Origin: Actinomadura luteofluorescens
GTDB taxonomy: Bacteria > Actinomycetota > Actinomycetes > Streptosporangiales > Streptosporangiaceae
Length of the DNA: 64,000 nucleotides
NCBI RefSeq assembly: GCF_013409365.1
Contig: NZ_JACCBA010000001.1
Span: 8,308,001-8,372,000 of the forward strand
Direction: 5' to 3'
Shown: positions 54,044 through 62,632 of the stretch, in pieces
Position numbering within the stretch: position 1 is the stretch's first letter
Layout: every line of letters begins with the position of its first letter
Made by a program: the position numbers and the translations under genes
Notes under the pieces: model-generated
The model's input: only the letters and a program-made list of their open reading frames with translations
The model's database searches: none
Told to the model about the DNA's origin: nothing

Positions 54044-54409
54044 TCAAGCCGAGGCGAGATGGGGCAGGGTGAACAGGCCGGAGAGTCGGGTGAGGCGCTC
54101 GGGGACGACCCGGTAGTACACCCAGGTTCCTCGGCGTTCCCCGTCGATCAGCCCGGCCTGGCGGAGCACTTTGAGGTGGTGGGAGATGGTCGGGGCGGTC
54201 AGCTCGAAGGCGCCGGTCAGGTCGCAGACGCACGCTTCGCCGGCGTCAGCAGAGGCGATCATGTTCAGCAGCCGGAGCCGCACTGGGTCCGACAGCGCCT
54301 TGAACACTCCCGCCAGCTCTGCGGCATCGTCTTCGCCCAGCGCCGGTCCGCTGAGCGGAGCGCAGCACGCCGGGGCGGTGACGTCTTCCAGATCCATCAA
54401 GTTAGACAT
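54044..54409 (-). CDS. arsR: ArsR-family arsenic repressor with CVCDL site
   Basis: A 121-residue repressor. The HTH domain reads ELAGVFKALSDPVRLRLLNM, LTGAFELTAPTISHHLKVLR, QAGLIDGERRGTWVYYRVVP. The As(III)-binding pair is in EACVCDL in helix 3, with extra Cys in APACCAPL. ATG 54409 is chosen by homology; the leader is AT-rich with no strong ribosome binding site, so the mRNA may be nearly leaderless. The divergent gene at 54487 starts 78 bases away, and the operator must lie there. Confidence 0.85.
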   Translation of the reverse strand: MSNLMDLEDVTAPACCAPLSGPALGEDDAAELAGVFKALSDPVRLRLLNMIASADAGEACVCDLTGAFELTAPTISHHLKVLRQAGLIDGERRGTWVYYRVVPERLTRLSGLFTLPHLASA

Positions 54410-54486
54410 ATCTCTAATTTGACATCTATCTAGGCAGCAAGGCAAACTAGCGGCTACTTAGAAGTCCATCTAATCAGGAGTCGGGG

Positions 54487-54642
54487 ATGAAGACGCTGTT
54501 CAGTCGGATCGCCGCCCAGGCCGTCCGCGCGAGCGAGCGGATCACCTTCAGTGACGACCGCAGCGAAGTCTGCACAAGCGGCTGCCGCGCTGCCGCCCAC
54601 CGCGACCGGATCACCACGGCGGCCTACCGCGCCCGGCTCTAA
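54487..54642 (+). CDS. 51-residue Cys-containing protein of the arsenic island
   Basis: A short gene easily missed. ATG 54487 has AGGAG seven bases upstream and the frame is open to TAA 54640-54642. The product begins MKTLFSRIAAQAVRASERIT and contains EVCTSGCRAAAHRDR, a CxxxC pair plus His that could bind arsenite or a metal, ending AAYRARL. It is the first gene after the divergent arsR, ahead of the flavoprotein at 54704. I know no function; a role in arsenic handling is inferred from place and cysteines. Confidence 0.6.
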   Translation: MKTLFSRIAAQAVRASERITFSDDRSEVCTSGCRAAAHRDRITTAAYRARL

Positions 54643-54703
54643 CCCTGACGAGTCCTTGGCGAAGTCCATTCCTGACGACCACGCAACGCAGCGAGGAGAA
54701 CTG

Positions 54704-56371
54704 ATGAGCGAGAGCACCGAGGCTCCGCGGCCTGCCGACGGCGACGCCGCAGGTAGCTGCTGCGGTGTCAGCAGCTGCTGCAGTGACACCGAGCAGTCCC
54801 TGGACCCGGCGATCACCGTGCTCGAAGCGAAGACCGATGCCGGCTGCGGCTGCGTCAACGACCAGGACGGCGCCCATGACCTGCCTGTGGTGGTCATCGG
54901 TGCAGGGCCGGTGGGCCTCGCCGCCGCCGCGCATCTGGCCGAACGCGGGCTGGAATTCCTCGTGCTGGAGGCAGGCGACAGCGTCGGGGCGGCGATCTCC
55001 GACTGGGGGCACGTCCGGCTGTTCTCACCGTGGCGGTACGACACTGACGCCGCCGCACGACGTCTCCTGGAGCCCACCGGGTGGACGTTGCCCGATCCGG
55101 AAACGCTGCCGACCGGCGCCGAGCTGGTCCGCGACTACCTGACGCCCTTGGCGGAGGTGCCCGAGCTGGCCGTCCGGATCCGCACCGGCACCCGCGTGGT
55201 CGCGGTGGCCCGCCAGGGCGTGGACGTGACCCGCACCGTCGGACGCGACGAGCAGCCGCTGCTCGTCCGCACCATCGATCCGGATGGCACCGTCACCGAC
55301 CTGACCGCCCGCGCCGTCATCGACGCCTCGGGCACCTGGGGCCGCAGCAACCCGCTCGGCCACTCCGGCCTCCCAGCTCCCGGCGAGGACCAGGCCGGCC
55401 CCTACCTGACCGGACCGCTGCCGGACGTGCTGAGCCGTGACCGCGACCGTTTCGCTGGCAAGCACACCCTCGTAGTCGGCATGGGCCACTCGGCCGCCAA
55501 CACGCTGCTGTCTCTCGCCGAACTCGCCAAGACCGCTCCCGGCACCCGCATCACTTGGGCGGTGCGCAGCGCCTCGGTCGCCCGCTTGTACGGCGGCGGC
55601 GACGCCGACGGCCTCCCCGCCCGTGGCGCGCTCGGCACCCGTCTCAAGGCCGCTGTGGAAGGCGGCGAGATCGAACTGGTGCGCAGCTTCACCATCACCG
55701 GCTTCGCCAGCCCCAACGCCGGCCCGGCTGCCGGTCCTGTGAAGGTCATCGGCGTGACCCCGGACGGCGAGCGCGTCATTGAGGCCGACGCCCTGGTGGC
55801 GGCCACCGGTTTCCGTCCTGACCTGGACATGCTCCGCGAAGTCCGGGTTGAACTCGACCCGGCCACCCAGGCGCCCGTGCGGCTCGCGCCGATGATCGAC
55901 CCCAACTTCCACTCTTGCGGCACCGTTCCGCCGCACGGCGAACGCGACCTCGCCCATCCCGAGACTGGTTTCTACCTGGTTGGGATGAAGAGCTACGGCC
56001 GCGCCCCGACTTTCCTAATGGCCACCGGATACGAGCAGGTCCGCTCCGTCGTCGCCGCGCTCGCTGGAGACCGTGCCGCGGCCGACGCCGTCGAGCTCGA
56101 CCTCCCCGAAACCGGCGTCTGCTCCACTAACCTCATCACTGAGGACCAGCTGCCCGGCGCCGCTGCGGGCGATGGCTGCGGCACCTCCTGCGACACCGAG
56201 CCCGCCGAGACACCGGCCGCGGTCACAGCAGGCGAAGCGGGAGGCGGCTCGTGCTGCGGTGGATCGGCGCCCGAGCCAGTCACCATCGGCATCGGCGCTC
56301 CCGCCGGATTGGGGTTCGCGACCGGAAGCGTCCACGGCTACTCCGGCGAGACCGAACGCGACGACAACTGA
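54704..56371 (+). CDS. Flavoprotein monooxygenase with Cys-rich ends
   Basis: A 555-residue protein. GGAGAA precedes ATG 54704; the in-frame reading extends further upstream, but without a start signal. The N-terminus is Cys-rich (AGSCCGVSSCCSDTEQ, then AGCGCVND). The FAD domain has VVVIGAGPVGLAAAAHLAER, the second nucleotide site has LVVGMGHSAANTLLSLAELA, and the end block is ALVAATGFRPDLDML. The C-terminus is again Cys-rich (GCGTSCDTE, GGGSCCGGS). The Cys clusters suggest arsenite binding beside an oxidoreductase core. An MFS gene follows after three bases. Confidence 0.8.
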   Translation: MSESTEAPRPADGDAAGSCCGVSSCCSDTEQSLDPAITVLEAKTDAGCGCVNDQDGAHDLPVVVIGAGPVGLAAAAHLAERGLEFLVLEAGDSVGAAISDWGHVRLFSPWRYDTDAAARRLLEPTGWTLPDPETLPTGAELVRDYLTPLAEVPELAVRIRTGTRVVAVARQGVDVTRTVGRDEQPLLVRTIDPDGTVTDLTARAVIDASGTWGRSNPLGHSGLPAPGEDQAGPYLTGPLPDVLSRDRDRFAGKHTLVVGMGHSAANTLLSLAELAKTAPGTRITWAVRSASVARLYGGGDADGLPARGALGTRLKAAVEGGEIELVRSFTITGFASPNAGPAAGPVKVIGVTPDGERVIEADALVAATGFRPDLDMLREVRVELDPATQAPVRLAPMIDPNFHSCGTVPPHGERDLAHPETGFYLVGMKSYGRAPTFLMATGYEQVRSVVAALAGDRAAADAVELDLPETGVCSTNLITEDQLPGAAAGDGCGTSCDTEPAETPAAVTAGEAGGGSCCGGSAPEPVTIGIGAPAGLGFATGSVHGYSGETERDDN

Positions 56372-56374
56372 CCG

Positions 56375-57706
56375 GTGCCTCACGAACCATCGACGCCAGA
56401 GCCGGTGCCGACGACGGACGATCCCGTTGCCGGCACCGACACCACCGCTCCCAGCAGCCCGAGCAGCGCCACCGCCAACGGTGCGGTCACCCGCGTCCCT
56501 CTGATCGCGCTGTGCGTCACCGAAATCACGAGCTGGGGCATCCTCTACTACGCCTTTCCCGTCCTGGCCCCTGACATCAATCACGACACCGGCTGGTCGA
56601 CCGGTGCCATCACCGCGGCGTTCTCCGTCGCACTCGTCCTGGCAGCCCTCGGCGGCATTCCCATCGGGCGAGCGCTCGACCGGCACGGCCCCCGGCTGCT
56701 CATGACCGGAGGCTCCCTACTGGGCGTGCTGGCGGTCCTCGGCATGGCCGCAGCCCCGAACCTGTTCTGGTTCGTCGCCGCGTGGATGCTGGCCGGTGCA
56801 GCTATGAGCGCCGTGCTCTACCAACCCGCCTTCGCCGCGCTCACCCGCTACTACGCACCCCGTCACCTCGGGGCGCTGACCACCCTGACCCTTGTCGCCG
56901 GGCTCGCCAGCACCGTCTTCGCACCCCTGACCAATGCCCTTGCAGCGGAGATGTCCTGGCGAACCGTCTACCTGGTCCTCGCCGTCGTCCTTGCCGTCGT
57001 GACCATCCCCCTGCACTACTTCGCCCTGCGCCGTCCATGGCCACCACCTCACGTGCCTGACACCGACCGCTCCTCCAGGATCGGACGCGACCAGGTGAGC
57101 ACGGTGGTGCGTAGCTCACCGTTCCTTCTGATGACCGCTGCGCTCACCCTGTCGGCGTTCTCCATGTACGCCGTGCTCACCAACCTCATCCCGCTGCTCA
57201 CCTCGCGCGGCGCCTCCAGCAGTGTCGCCGCTTGGGCGCTCGGCCTCGGTGGCATAGGCCAAGTCGCCGGACGCCTTGGCTACGCCACCCTGACCCGCCG
57301 CCTCGGCGTCCGCACCCGCACCGTCTGCATCCTGGCCGGCTCGGCCGTCACCACCACCGCACTCGCGGTGCTGCCCGGCCCTGTGCCACTGCTCATCGCC
57401 GTCGCCGTCCTGGGCGGCACCACACGAGGCATCGCCACGCTTCTGCAGGCAACCGCTGTCTCTGACCGGTGGGGCACAGCCGTCTACGGGTCCCTGTCGG
57501 GCGTCATGGCCGCACCAGTCACCATCGCCGGCGCCATCGCCCCCGCCGCCGGCGCCGCTCTGGCCGTCGCCCTGGGCGGCTACCCCACCTTGTTCACCGC
57601 ACTCGCGGCCACCGCAGTCCTCGCCGCCGCCCTGGCCACCGGCAGTGTTCCTGGTGCAAAGCCAGACGATCTGCGCGACCAGACCACGCGCCGCACCACC
57701 TCCTGA
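56375..57706 (+). CDS. MFS transporter of the arsenic island
   Basis: A 443-residue transporter starting at GTG 56375, with about 12 membrane helices (VPLIALCVTEITSWGILYYA, ITAAFSVALVLAALGGIPIG, FLLMTAALTLSAFSMYAVLT, GTAVYGSLSGVMAAPVTIAG). The motif A-type loop GRALDRHGPRLLMTGG is present. The layout fits the OxlT/YbfB-type MFS branch. Position after the Cys-rich flavoprotein in a tight operon suggests that it exports the product, possibly an organic or oxidised arsenical. The substrate is inferred only. Confidence 0.8.
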   Translation: MPHEPSTPEPVPTTDDPVAGTDTTAPSSPSSATANGAVTRVPLIALCVTEITSWGILYYAFPVLAPDINHDTGWSTGAITAAFSVALVLAALGGIPIGRALDRHGPRLLMTGGSLLGVLAVLGMAAAPNLFWFVAAWMLAGAAMSAVLYQPAFAALTRYYAPRHLGALTTLTLVAGLASTVFAPLTNALAAEMSWRTVYLVLAVVLAVVTIPLHYFALRRPWPPPHVPDTDRSSRIGRDQVSTVVRSSPFLLMTAALTLSAFSMYAVLTNLIPLLTSRGASSSVAAWALGLGGIGQVAGRLGYATLTRRLGVRTRTVCILAGSAVTTTALAVLPGPVPLLIAVAVLGGTTRGIATLLQATAVSDRWGTAVYGSLSGVMAAPVTIAGAIAPAAGAALAVALGGYPTLFTALAATAVLAAALATGSVPGAKPDDLRDQTTRRTTS

Positions 57707-57827
57707 CCAAGTGTCGACGGTGAGGGCCACAGGCCTGAACCGAGCGACGCGCAGTTCAGCTCAGGAACCTCCCTCACCGAACGCGAGTGCTTGTGGAGGT
57801 CAGCGCCTGCTAACGTATCAGTTTGTG

Positions 57828-58139
57828 ATGATGTCAGTTGATAATGATGTGCTGCGACTGCTCGCAGACCCGTTGCGAGCACGGATCGTTTCGTTGCTCG
57901 CCGGCGAGGCGCTGTGCACCTGCCACCTGGTCGAGGAGACCGGGGCCAGGCAGACCAACATCTCCAACCACCTGCGCGCGCTTCGCGAGGCAGGGCTGGT
58001 GGACACCGAGCCGTGTGGCCGCTTCACCTACTACCGGCTGCGCCCAGAGGCCCTGGACGGCCTGGCCGTCCAGCTGACTCGCCTGGCCGAGGCGGCACGA
58101 CTGGCCAATCTCGAACAGCGGAAGAGGCCCTGCACTTGA
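57828..58139 (+). CDS. arsR: ArsR-family repressor with CTC site
   Basis: A repressor of about 103 residues: NDVLRLLADPLRARIVSLLA, GEALCTCHLVEETGARQTNI, SNHLRALREAGLVDTEPCGR, FTYYRLRPEALDG. The As(III) site is ALCTCHL in helix 3. The gene starts at ATG 57828 or 57831 with little leader, and its stop overlaps the ACR3 start by four bases, so it opens the efflux operon it controls. A separate lineage from the two other ArsR proteins here. Confidence 0.88.
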   Translation: MMSVDNDVLRLLADPLRARIVSLLAGEALCTCHLVEETGARQTNISNHLRALREAGLVDTEPCGRFTYYRLRPEALDGLAVQLTRLAEAARLANLEQRKRPCT

Positions 58140-59245
58140 CCAGCATCGAATCGGAGCACGCCACCGCCGATCACAACGAGCCCAAGGTCGTGGCAGGGCT
58201 GTCGACTCTGGACCGCTTCCTGCCGGTGTGGATCATCATGGCGATGGCGATCGGCCTCGGCCTCGGACGGGCCGTTCCCGGACTCGATGACGCCCTGAGT
58301 AAGGTCGAGGCGGGCGGAATTTCGCTGCCGATCGCGCTCGGGTTGCTGGTGATGATGTATCCGGTGCTGGCCAAGGTGCGCTACGACCGGCTCGACACCG
58401 TCACCGGCGACCGCCGTCTGATGGTCTCTTCGCTGGTGTTGAACTGGCTGGTCGGACCCGCCGTGATGTTCGCGCTGGCCTGGATCTTCCTGCCCGACCT
58501 GCCCGAGTACCGCACGGGATTGATCATCGTCGGGCTCGCGCGCTGCATCGCGATGGTCATCATCTGGAATGACCTGGCTTGCGGCGACCGGGAGGCCGCG
58601 GCGGTGCTGGTCGCGCTGAACTCGGTGTTCCAGGTCGTCGCGTTCGGGGTGCTCGGCTGGTTCTACCTGCAGGTCCTGCCGGGCTGGCTCGGACTGGACA
58701 CCAATGACCTGCACTTCTCCACCGGCAAGATCGTGGTGAACGTGCTGGTGTTCCTCGGCGTCCCGCTGCTGGCCGGCTACCTCACCCGGCGTTTCGGCGA
58801 GAAGGCTCGCGGCCGCGAATGGTACGAGTCGCGGTTCCTTCCCCGCATCGGCCCGGTCGCGCTGTACGGGCTGCTGTTCACCATCGTGATCCTGTTCGCC
58901 CTGCAGGGAAAGACGATCACGTCCCAGCCGGGCGACGTCGCCCGGATCGCGGTCCCGCTGCTGGTCTACTTCGCGTTGATGTGGGGCGGGGCGTTCGCCT
59001 TGGGCCGGGGCGTCCGGCTGTCCTACCCGCGCACCGCGACCCTGGCGTTCACCGCCGCCGGGAACAACTTCGAGCTGGCCATCGCGGTCGCGATCGGAAC
59101 CTTCGGCGTTACCTCCGGCCAAGCCCTGTCGGGCGTCGTCGGGCCGCTGATCGAGGTACCTGTGCTGGTCGGGCTCGTCTACGTCTCGCTCTGGCTGCGT
59201 CGCCGCTTCTCCAAGGCGCCCGAACGGCTGGAGAGCCGACGATGA
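58136..59245 (+). CDS. acr3: Arsenite efflux permease ACR3
   Basis: A 369-residue membrane protein with ten helices. Start TTG 58136 overlaps the arsR stop. ACR3 landmarks: LSTLDRFLPVWIIMAMAIGL, ISLPIALGLLVMMYPVLAKV, GLARCIAMVIIWNDLACGDR (the conserved Cys and Asn helix), ALNSVFQVVAFGVLGWFYL and AAGNNFELAIAVAIGTFGVT. It exports As(III) made by the reductases encoded just downstream. Confidence 0.93.
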   Translation: MTSIESEHATADHNEPKVVAGLSTLDRFLPVWIIMAMAIGLGLGRAVPGLDDALSKVEAGGISLPIALGLLVMMYPVLAKVRYDRLDTVTGDRRLMVSSLVLNWLVGPAVMFALAWIFLPDLPEYRTGLIIVGLARCIAMVIIWNDLACGDREAAAVLVALNSVFQVVAFGVLGWFYLQVLPGWLGLDTNDLHFSTGKIVVNVLVFLGVPLLAGYLTRRFGEKARGREWYESRFLPRIGPVALYGLLFTIVILFALQGKTITSQPGDVARIAVPLLVYFALMWGGAFALGRGVRLSYPRTATLAFTAAGNNFELAIAVAIGTFGVTSGQALSGVVGPLIEVPVLVGLVYVSLWLRRRFSKAPERLESRR

Positions 59246-59880
59246 GCGCGACCGTCGACCGCGCCGTCTTCGACCGCATCGCCGTGCGACTGGCCGCCCG
59301 CTCCCATGGGTTGGTCTCCGTCGACACCGTGAAGCGTCTGGTCATCGACTCCTACCAGCAGCTGCACTCCACCTCGCGCATCGGCGCTCACCTGGTGGTC
59401 CTGGCCGAGCGGTTCGCCACCGAGCGGCTCACCGCCCTTGCCCAGGCCGACGGCCGATTCGCCAAACCGGCCCCCGAGGTGCTGTTCGTCTGCGACGCCA
59501 ACGCCGGACGCTCCCAGATGGCGGCGGCGCTCGCCATAGCCCGCGGACAAGGCCGTGTGCATGCACGTTCGGCAGGCACGGCACCGAAGGCCGAACTGGA
59601 ACTGGCCGTCGTCGAGGTCATGGCCGAGATCGGCGTGGATCTGTCCGCCGAGTTCCCCAAGCCGCTGACCGACGAGCTGGTCGGCGCCGCCGACCTGGTC
59701 ATCACGCTGGGCTGCGGCGGGGCGTGTGCCTTCCTACCCGGCGTCCGCTACCTGGACTGGAGCATCCCTGACCCTGCCGGCCAGCCCCTATACGAGATCC
59801 GCCGCATCCGCGACGAAATCGACCTGCTCGTCACCGACCTGCTCACCACCCTCGACCCGCAACGGAGCCTTGATGCCTGA
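59242..59880 (+). CDS. arsC: Arsenate reductase with N-terminal helical domain
   Basis: A 212-residue protein. Residues 1-75 form a three-helix domain (DRIAVRLAARSHGLVSVDTV, GAHLVVLAERFATERLTALA) found at the N-terminus of some actinobacterial arsenate reductases. Residues about 76-200 are LMW-PTP-like with the P-loop LFVCDANAGRSQMAAA, a Gly-rich LVITLGCGGACAFLPGVRYL and the Asp in WSIPDPAG. It reduces As(V) to As(III), probably with mycothiol or thioredoxin. ATG 59242 overlaps the ACR3 stop. Confidence 0.85.
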   Translation: MSATVDRAVFDRIAVRLAARSHGLVSVDTVKRLVIDSYQQLHSTSRIGAHLVVLAERFATERLTALAQADGRFAKPAPEVLFVCDANAGRSQMAAALAIARGQGRVHARSAGTAPKAELELAVVEVMAEIGVDLSAEFPKPLTDELVGAADLVITLGCGGACAFLPGVRYLDWSIPDPAGQPLYEIRRIRDEIDLLVTDLLTTLDPQRSLDA

Positions 59881-60289
59881 CAAGCCCAGTGTGCTGTTCG
59901 TCTGCGTCCACAATGCCGGACGCTCCCAAATGGCCGCCGCCTACCTCACTCACCTCGCCGGCGACCGGGTCGAAGTCCGCTCCGCTGGGTCTGAGCCCGC
60001 CGACCAGGTGAACCCCGCCGTCGTCCAAGCCATGGCGGAAGAGGGCATCGACATCTCCACCGAGATCCCCAAGGTCCTCACTATCGACGCCGTCCAGGCC
60101 TCAGACGTCGTCATCACCATGGGCTGCGGCGATACCTGCCCGGTTTTCCCCGGCAAGCGCTACCTCGACTGGCAGCTCGACGACCCCGCCGGCCAAGGCG
60201 TCGACGCCGTCCGCCCCATCCGCGACGAGATCCGGGGCCGCATCGAGAAACTCACCGCCGAACTGAAGGCCGCGCCAGAGCAGGCGTGA
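59873..60289 (+). CDS. arsC: Arsenate reductase (LMW-PTP/thioredoxin type)
   Basis: A 138-residue LMW-PTP-type ArsC: P-loop VLFVCVHNAGRSQMAAAYLT (Cys about 10), RSAGSEPADQVNPAVVQAMA, VVITMGCGDTCPVFPGKRYL (the Cys pair of the redox relay) and the WQLDDPAGQGVDAVRPIRDE loop. It overlaps the preceding gene by eight bases. The fragment at 5632-5905 is a broken close copy. It ends the ars operon. Confidence 0.92.
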   Translation: MPDKPSVLFVCVHNAGRSQMAAAYLTHLAGDRVEVRSAGSEPADQVNPAVVQAMAEEGIDISTEIPKVLTIDAVQASDVVITMGCGDTCPVFPGKRYLDWQLDDPAGQGVDAVRPIRDEIRGRIEKLTAELKAAPEQA

Positions 60290-60730
60290 CCCCCATCCTC
60301 GTCTCACTCCGCCCCGGATTCGCCGTCGGTCACTACGTCCGTCGCGCCGAACTGGACTTGTCATCTTCTATGCCCCGGACCAGCCTGGCGGGGCTTGGCC
60401 GCACGCCTAAGACTCGCTTCGACTCTTCCCGCCGCCACTGCAGCTCCCTGCCCGGCTGGCCGATGCCGCCCTCACAGCACCTCCGCAACCCGCCCGCCGC
60501 CCACGTCGTCGACTACCTGACGGTCTACGAAGAGCGTTACCAGCTTCCGGTCAGCCGTCTCGTCCGGATCAAAGCCTTTACCGGGACGGCGACCACCTCC
60601 TACTGGACGACGCGACCCGCTCCTAGAGGCCCGGCACGGGATCAGCACGACAGGCACCTGGTGGCGCGGACTTTGCGGAACGTGGTCACCCTATGCGGAC
60701 GAGTTACGGTGCTCTCTGTATGCGCTGGCG
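60290..60730. other. Intergenic region
   Basis: Open frames on both strands lack family patterns. This is the end of the arsenic island; no terminator hairpin stands out. Confidence 0.45.
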
Positions 60731-60934
60731 CTAGAGGTCGAGCTTTCCGTGGCTAGCCATCTTGGCCAGTTGGCGCCACCCATCGCGGTTCAGAAGAAAC
60801 ACCGGACCGTCGGGGTCCTTGGAGTCGCGGACAGCGATACCTCCGTGGAGGGGAGCGAGTTCGACGCAGCCCTGGCTGCCCTGGCTGGCGGTCGCCTTGC
60901 GCCAGGGGAGGGGGGAGGGGGGCTGGTTAGTCAT
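60731..60934 (-). CDS. DUF397 protein
   Basis: A 67-residue protein: LPWRKATASQGSQGCVELAP, IAVRDSKDPDGPVFLLNRDG, WRQLAKMASHG. This is DUF397, a small actinobacterial protein nearly always beside an XRE/DUF5753 regulator, as here (start overlapping that gene's stop by four bases). Such pairs are proposed to act as regulator and partner, toxin-antitoxin-like, in development. Confidence 0.9.
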   Translation of the reverse strand: MTNQPPSPLPWRKATASQGSQGCVELAPLHGGIAVRDSKDPDGPVFLLNRDGWRQLAKMASHGKLDL

Positions 60935-61797
60935 TGAATCTCCTCTTCGACTCTGCGCAGGAAGGACGCCGTTTCACGGGGGTCGAGTGCCGATGCCACC
61001 AGCAGGTTGAACTTGGTGTTCATGCGGTTCACTTGATGCGGTTGCTCCAGGTAGGCGTTGCCGGCCTGACTCTCGACGTATACGACGTCCGGGTCGGTGG
61101 GTTCGGGAAAGCCGAGTAGCGAGAACGGCCCGTCGAGCCCGACGTGCGCGCCCTTAGCGAAGGGTAGGACCTGCAAAGTGACGTTGGGAGTCTTGATCGC
61201 TTCGAGGAGCCGGTGTATCTGCTCACGCATCACCTGAGGGGCCCCGATCTGCCTGCGCAGTACGTTCTCGTCAAGGATCACCCATAGGGAGAACCGCGGG
61301 AAGGCACGCTCGAGGAGCTGTTGCCGGGCGAGGCGGAGCTCCAGGAGTCGGTCGATGGTCTTGGGCGCCTCGCCAGGCAGAGTTGTCCGTAACACCTCAC
61401 GTGCGTACTCGGGTGTTTGCAGTAGGCCGTGGACGAGTTGGTTGTCGAAATGCCGCAGCTCAGTGGCTTCGCTCTCCAGGCCGATGTAGGAGCCGAAGTG
61501 CGGCGGGAAGACGTCCTGGAATTCGCTGTACCAACCCGGCTGTGCCGCTTCCCGAGCAAGTTGGAGGAGGGCGTCCTGAATCCGGGCATCGGACGCGCCG
61601 AACAACTCCAGCAGGTCGCGAAGCTCGCGCTGTTTGGGCGGCTGTGCCTTGCCGGTCTCGATCCGACTCACCCGTGAGGGTGAGCACTCAAGGTGTTCAG
61701 CGACCTGCTCGATCGTGTATCCGGCGCTCTCCCTCAACTTGCGAAGCTCGGTGCCGAGTCGGCGCATACGTACTGTCGTGACCCGCGGTTGCGGCAT
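60931..61797 (-). CDS. XRE-family regulator with DUF5753 domain
   Basis: A 288-residue regulator. The N-terminal HTH is RMRRLGTELRKLRESAGYTI, EQVAEHLECSPSRVSRIETG, KAQPPKQRELRDLLELFG (about 10-75). DUF5753 follows: YIGLESEATELRHFDNQLVH, GLLQTPEYAREVLRT, VTLQVLPFAKGAHVGLDGPF and DPDVVYVESQAGNAYLEQPH. AAGGAGAG precedes ATG 61797. It is coupled to the DUF397 gene. Confidence 0.92.
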   Translation of the reverse strand: MPQPRVTTVRMRRLGTELRKLRESAGYTIEQVAEHLECSPSRVSRIETGKAQPPKQRELRDLLELFGASDARIQDALLQLAREAAQPGWYSEFQDVFPPHFGSYIGLESEATELRHFDNQLVHGLLQTPEYAREVLRTTLPGEAPKTIDRLLELRLARQQLLERAFPRFSLWVILDENVLRRQIGAPQVMREQIHRLLEAIKTPNVTLQVLPFAKGAHVGLDGPFSLLGFPEPTDPDVVYVESQAGNAYLEQPHQVNRMNTKFNLLVASALDPRETASFLRRVEEEIQ

Positions 61798-62134
61798 GGA
61801 GCTCTCCTTTCATGCCTGGCACAAGTTATACGGCGCAAGTCCCCTCCGGCCCCTGAAGCTCTAACCTCCCACAGGCCTGTAGGGACGTCTCTGACAAAAG
61901 AGACAAGCTGTCCTTACTTTGGTCGGCACACTTGTGCGGCACAGATTCCAGGTGCATGCTGTGCTGTGTTCGGCCAACCACGCAGAGCGACTGAATCAAA
62001 TCTGAAGAAGCCGATCCCGCTGATCTTTTCCGGTCGAATCCGGCTGAAGCCCTCAGCGAGAGTGATGCGACCTCGGACGCGGTGCGGGCATCATCCGCCG
62101 CGGCCTTGATCGAACAGTGGAGGTCCTCCGACCC
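61798..62134. other. Divergent intergenic region
   Basis: Promoters for the XRE gene and for the + strand genes at 62135 must lie here. No operator can be identified by eye. Confidence 0.4.
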
Positions 62135-62632
62135 ATGCATGATCGAACGAATACAACACCCGGCCCGGTGATCGCTCACGCCACGAAAAACGGGCCTGAC
62201 GGCGGACGGCGCCATGGCCATACGTCTGTTCGGTTCACGGCGTCCGTGCCATACAGGACGGTTGATCGAGGCCCGGCCCAGGCTGTCGCCGAACTCGGCC
62301 ATCGGTACCCTCACACCGCGATCTGGTTCGGTGCGTACACAGGCAATTACTGGGCCTTGGTCCGTACCGAGAACGGCGAGCCTCGGCTGATCGAGCAGAG
62401 CTCGCCGGAGGACCTGAGTCGATATCTCGCGACCATGGCGCCCCTTACGCCGGAGCATCACCGGCTACGGCCGCCCTCCCGTCACGCCTCCCACCACAGC
62501 TCAACCCCGCTCGTGGCTCGTGAAGCTTCTGACGCTCAACCGATTCCCGGTCGGGAGGGGACCGGAGCCACCGACTGGGGCCGAGACGGTCACTCCAACC
62601 CTTGGCTTGAAAGGGGGAGAGACAGGTGCTGA
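62135..62632 (+). CDS. Hypothetical protein paired with the XRE/ATPase locus
   Basis: A 165-residue protein starting at ATG 62135 with GGAGG about 13 bases upstream. The core (residues about 45-115) reads AQAVAELGHRYPHTAIWFGA, YTGNYWALVRTENGEPRLIE, EDLSRYLATMAPLTP; its Trp/Tyr pattern resembles short actinobacterial hypothetical proteins that neighbour XRE/DUF5753 genes. The C-terminus is low-complexity. It overlaps the next gene by seven bases. Function unknown. Confidence 0.6.
   Translation: MHDRTNTTPGPVIAHATKNGPDGGRRHGHTSVRFTASVPYRTVDRGPAQAVAELGHRYPHTAIWFGAYTGNYWALVRTENGEPRLIEQSSPEDLSRYLATMAPLTPEHHRLRPPSRHASHHSSTPLVAREASDAQPIPGREGTGATDWGRDGHSNPWLERGRDRC

Noticed and set aside
55025..55957. 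A 310-codon - strand open frame in the arsenic island
   Set aside because: Fully antisense to the flavoprotein gene, which has clear FAD motifs; composition is typical of a shadow frame.
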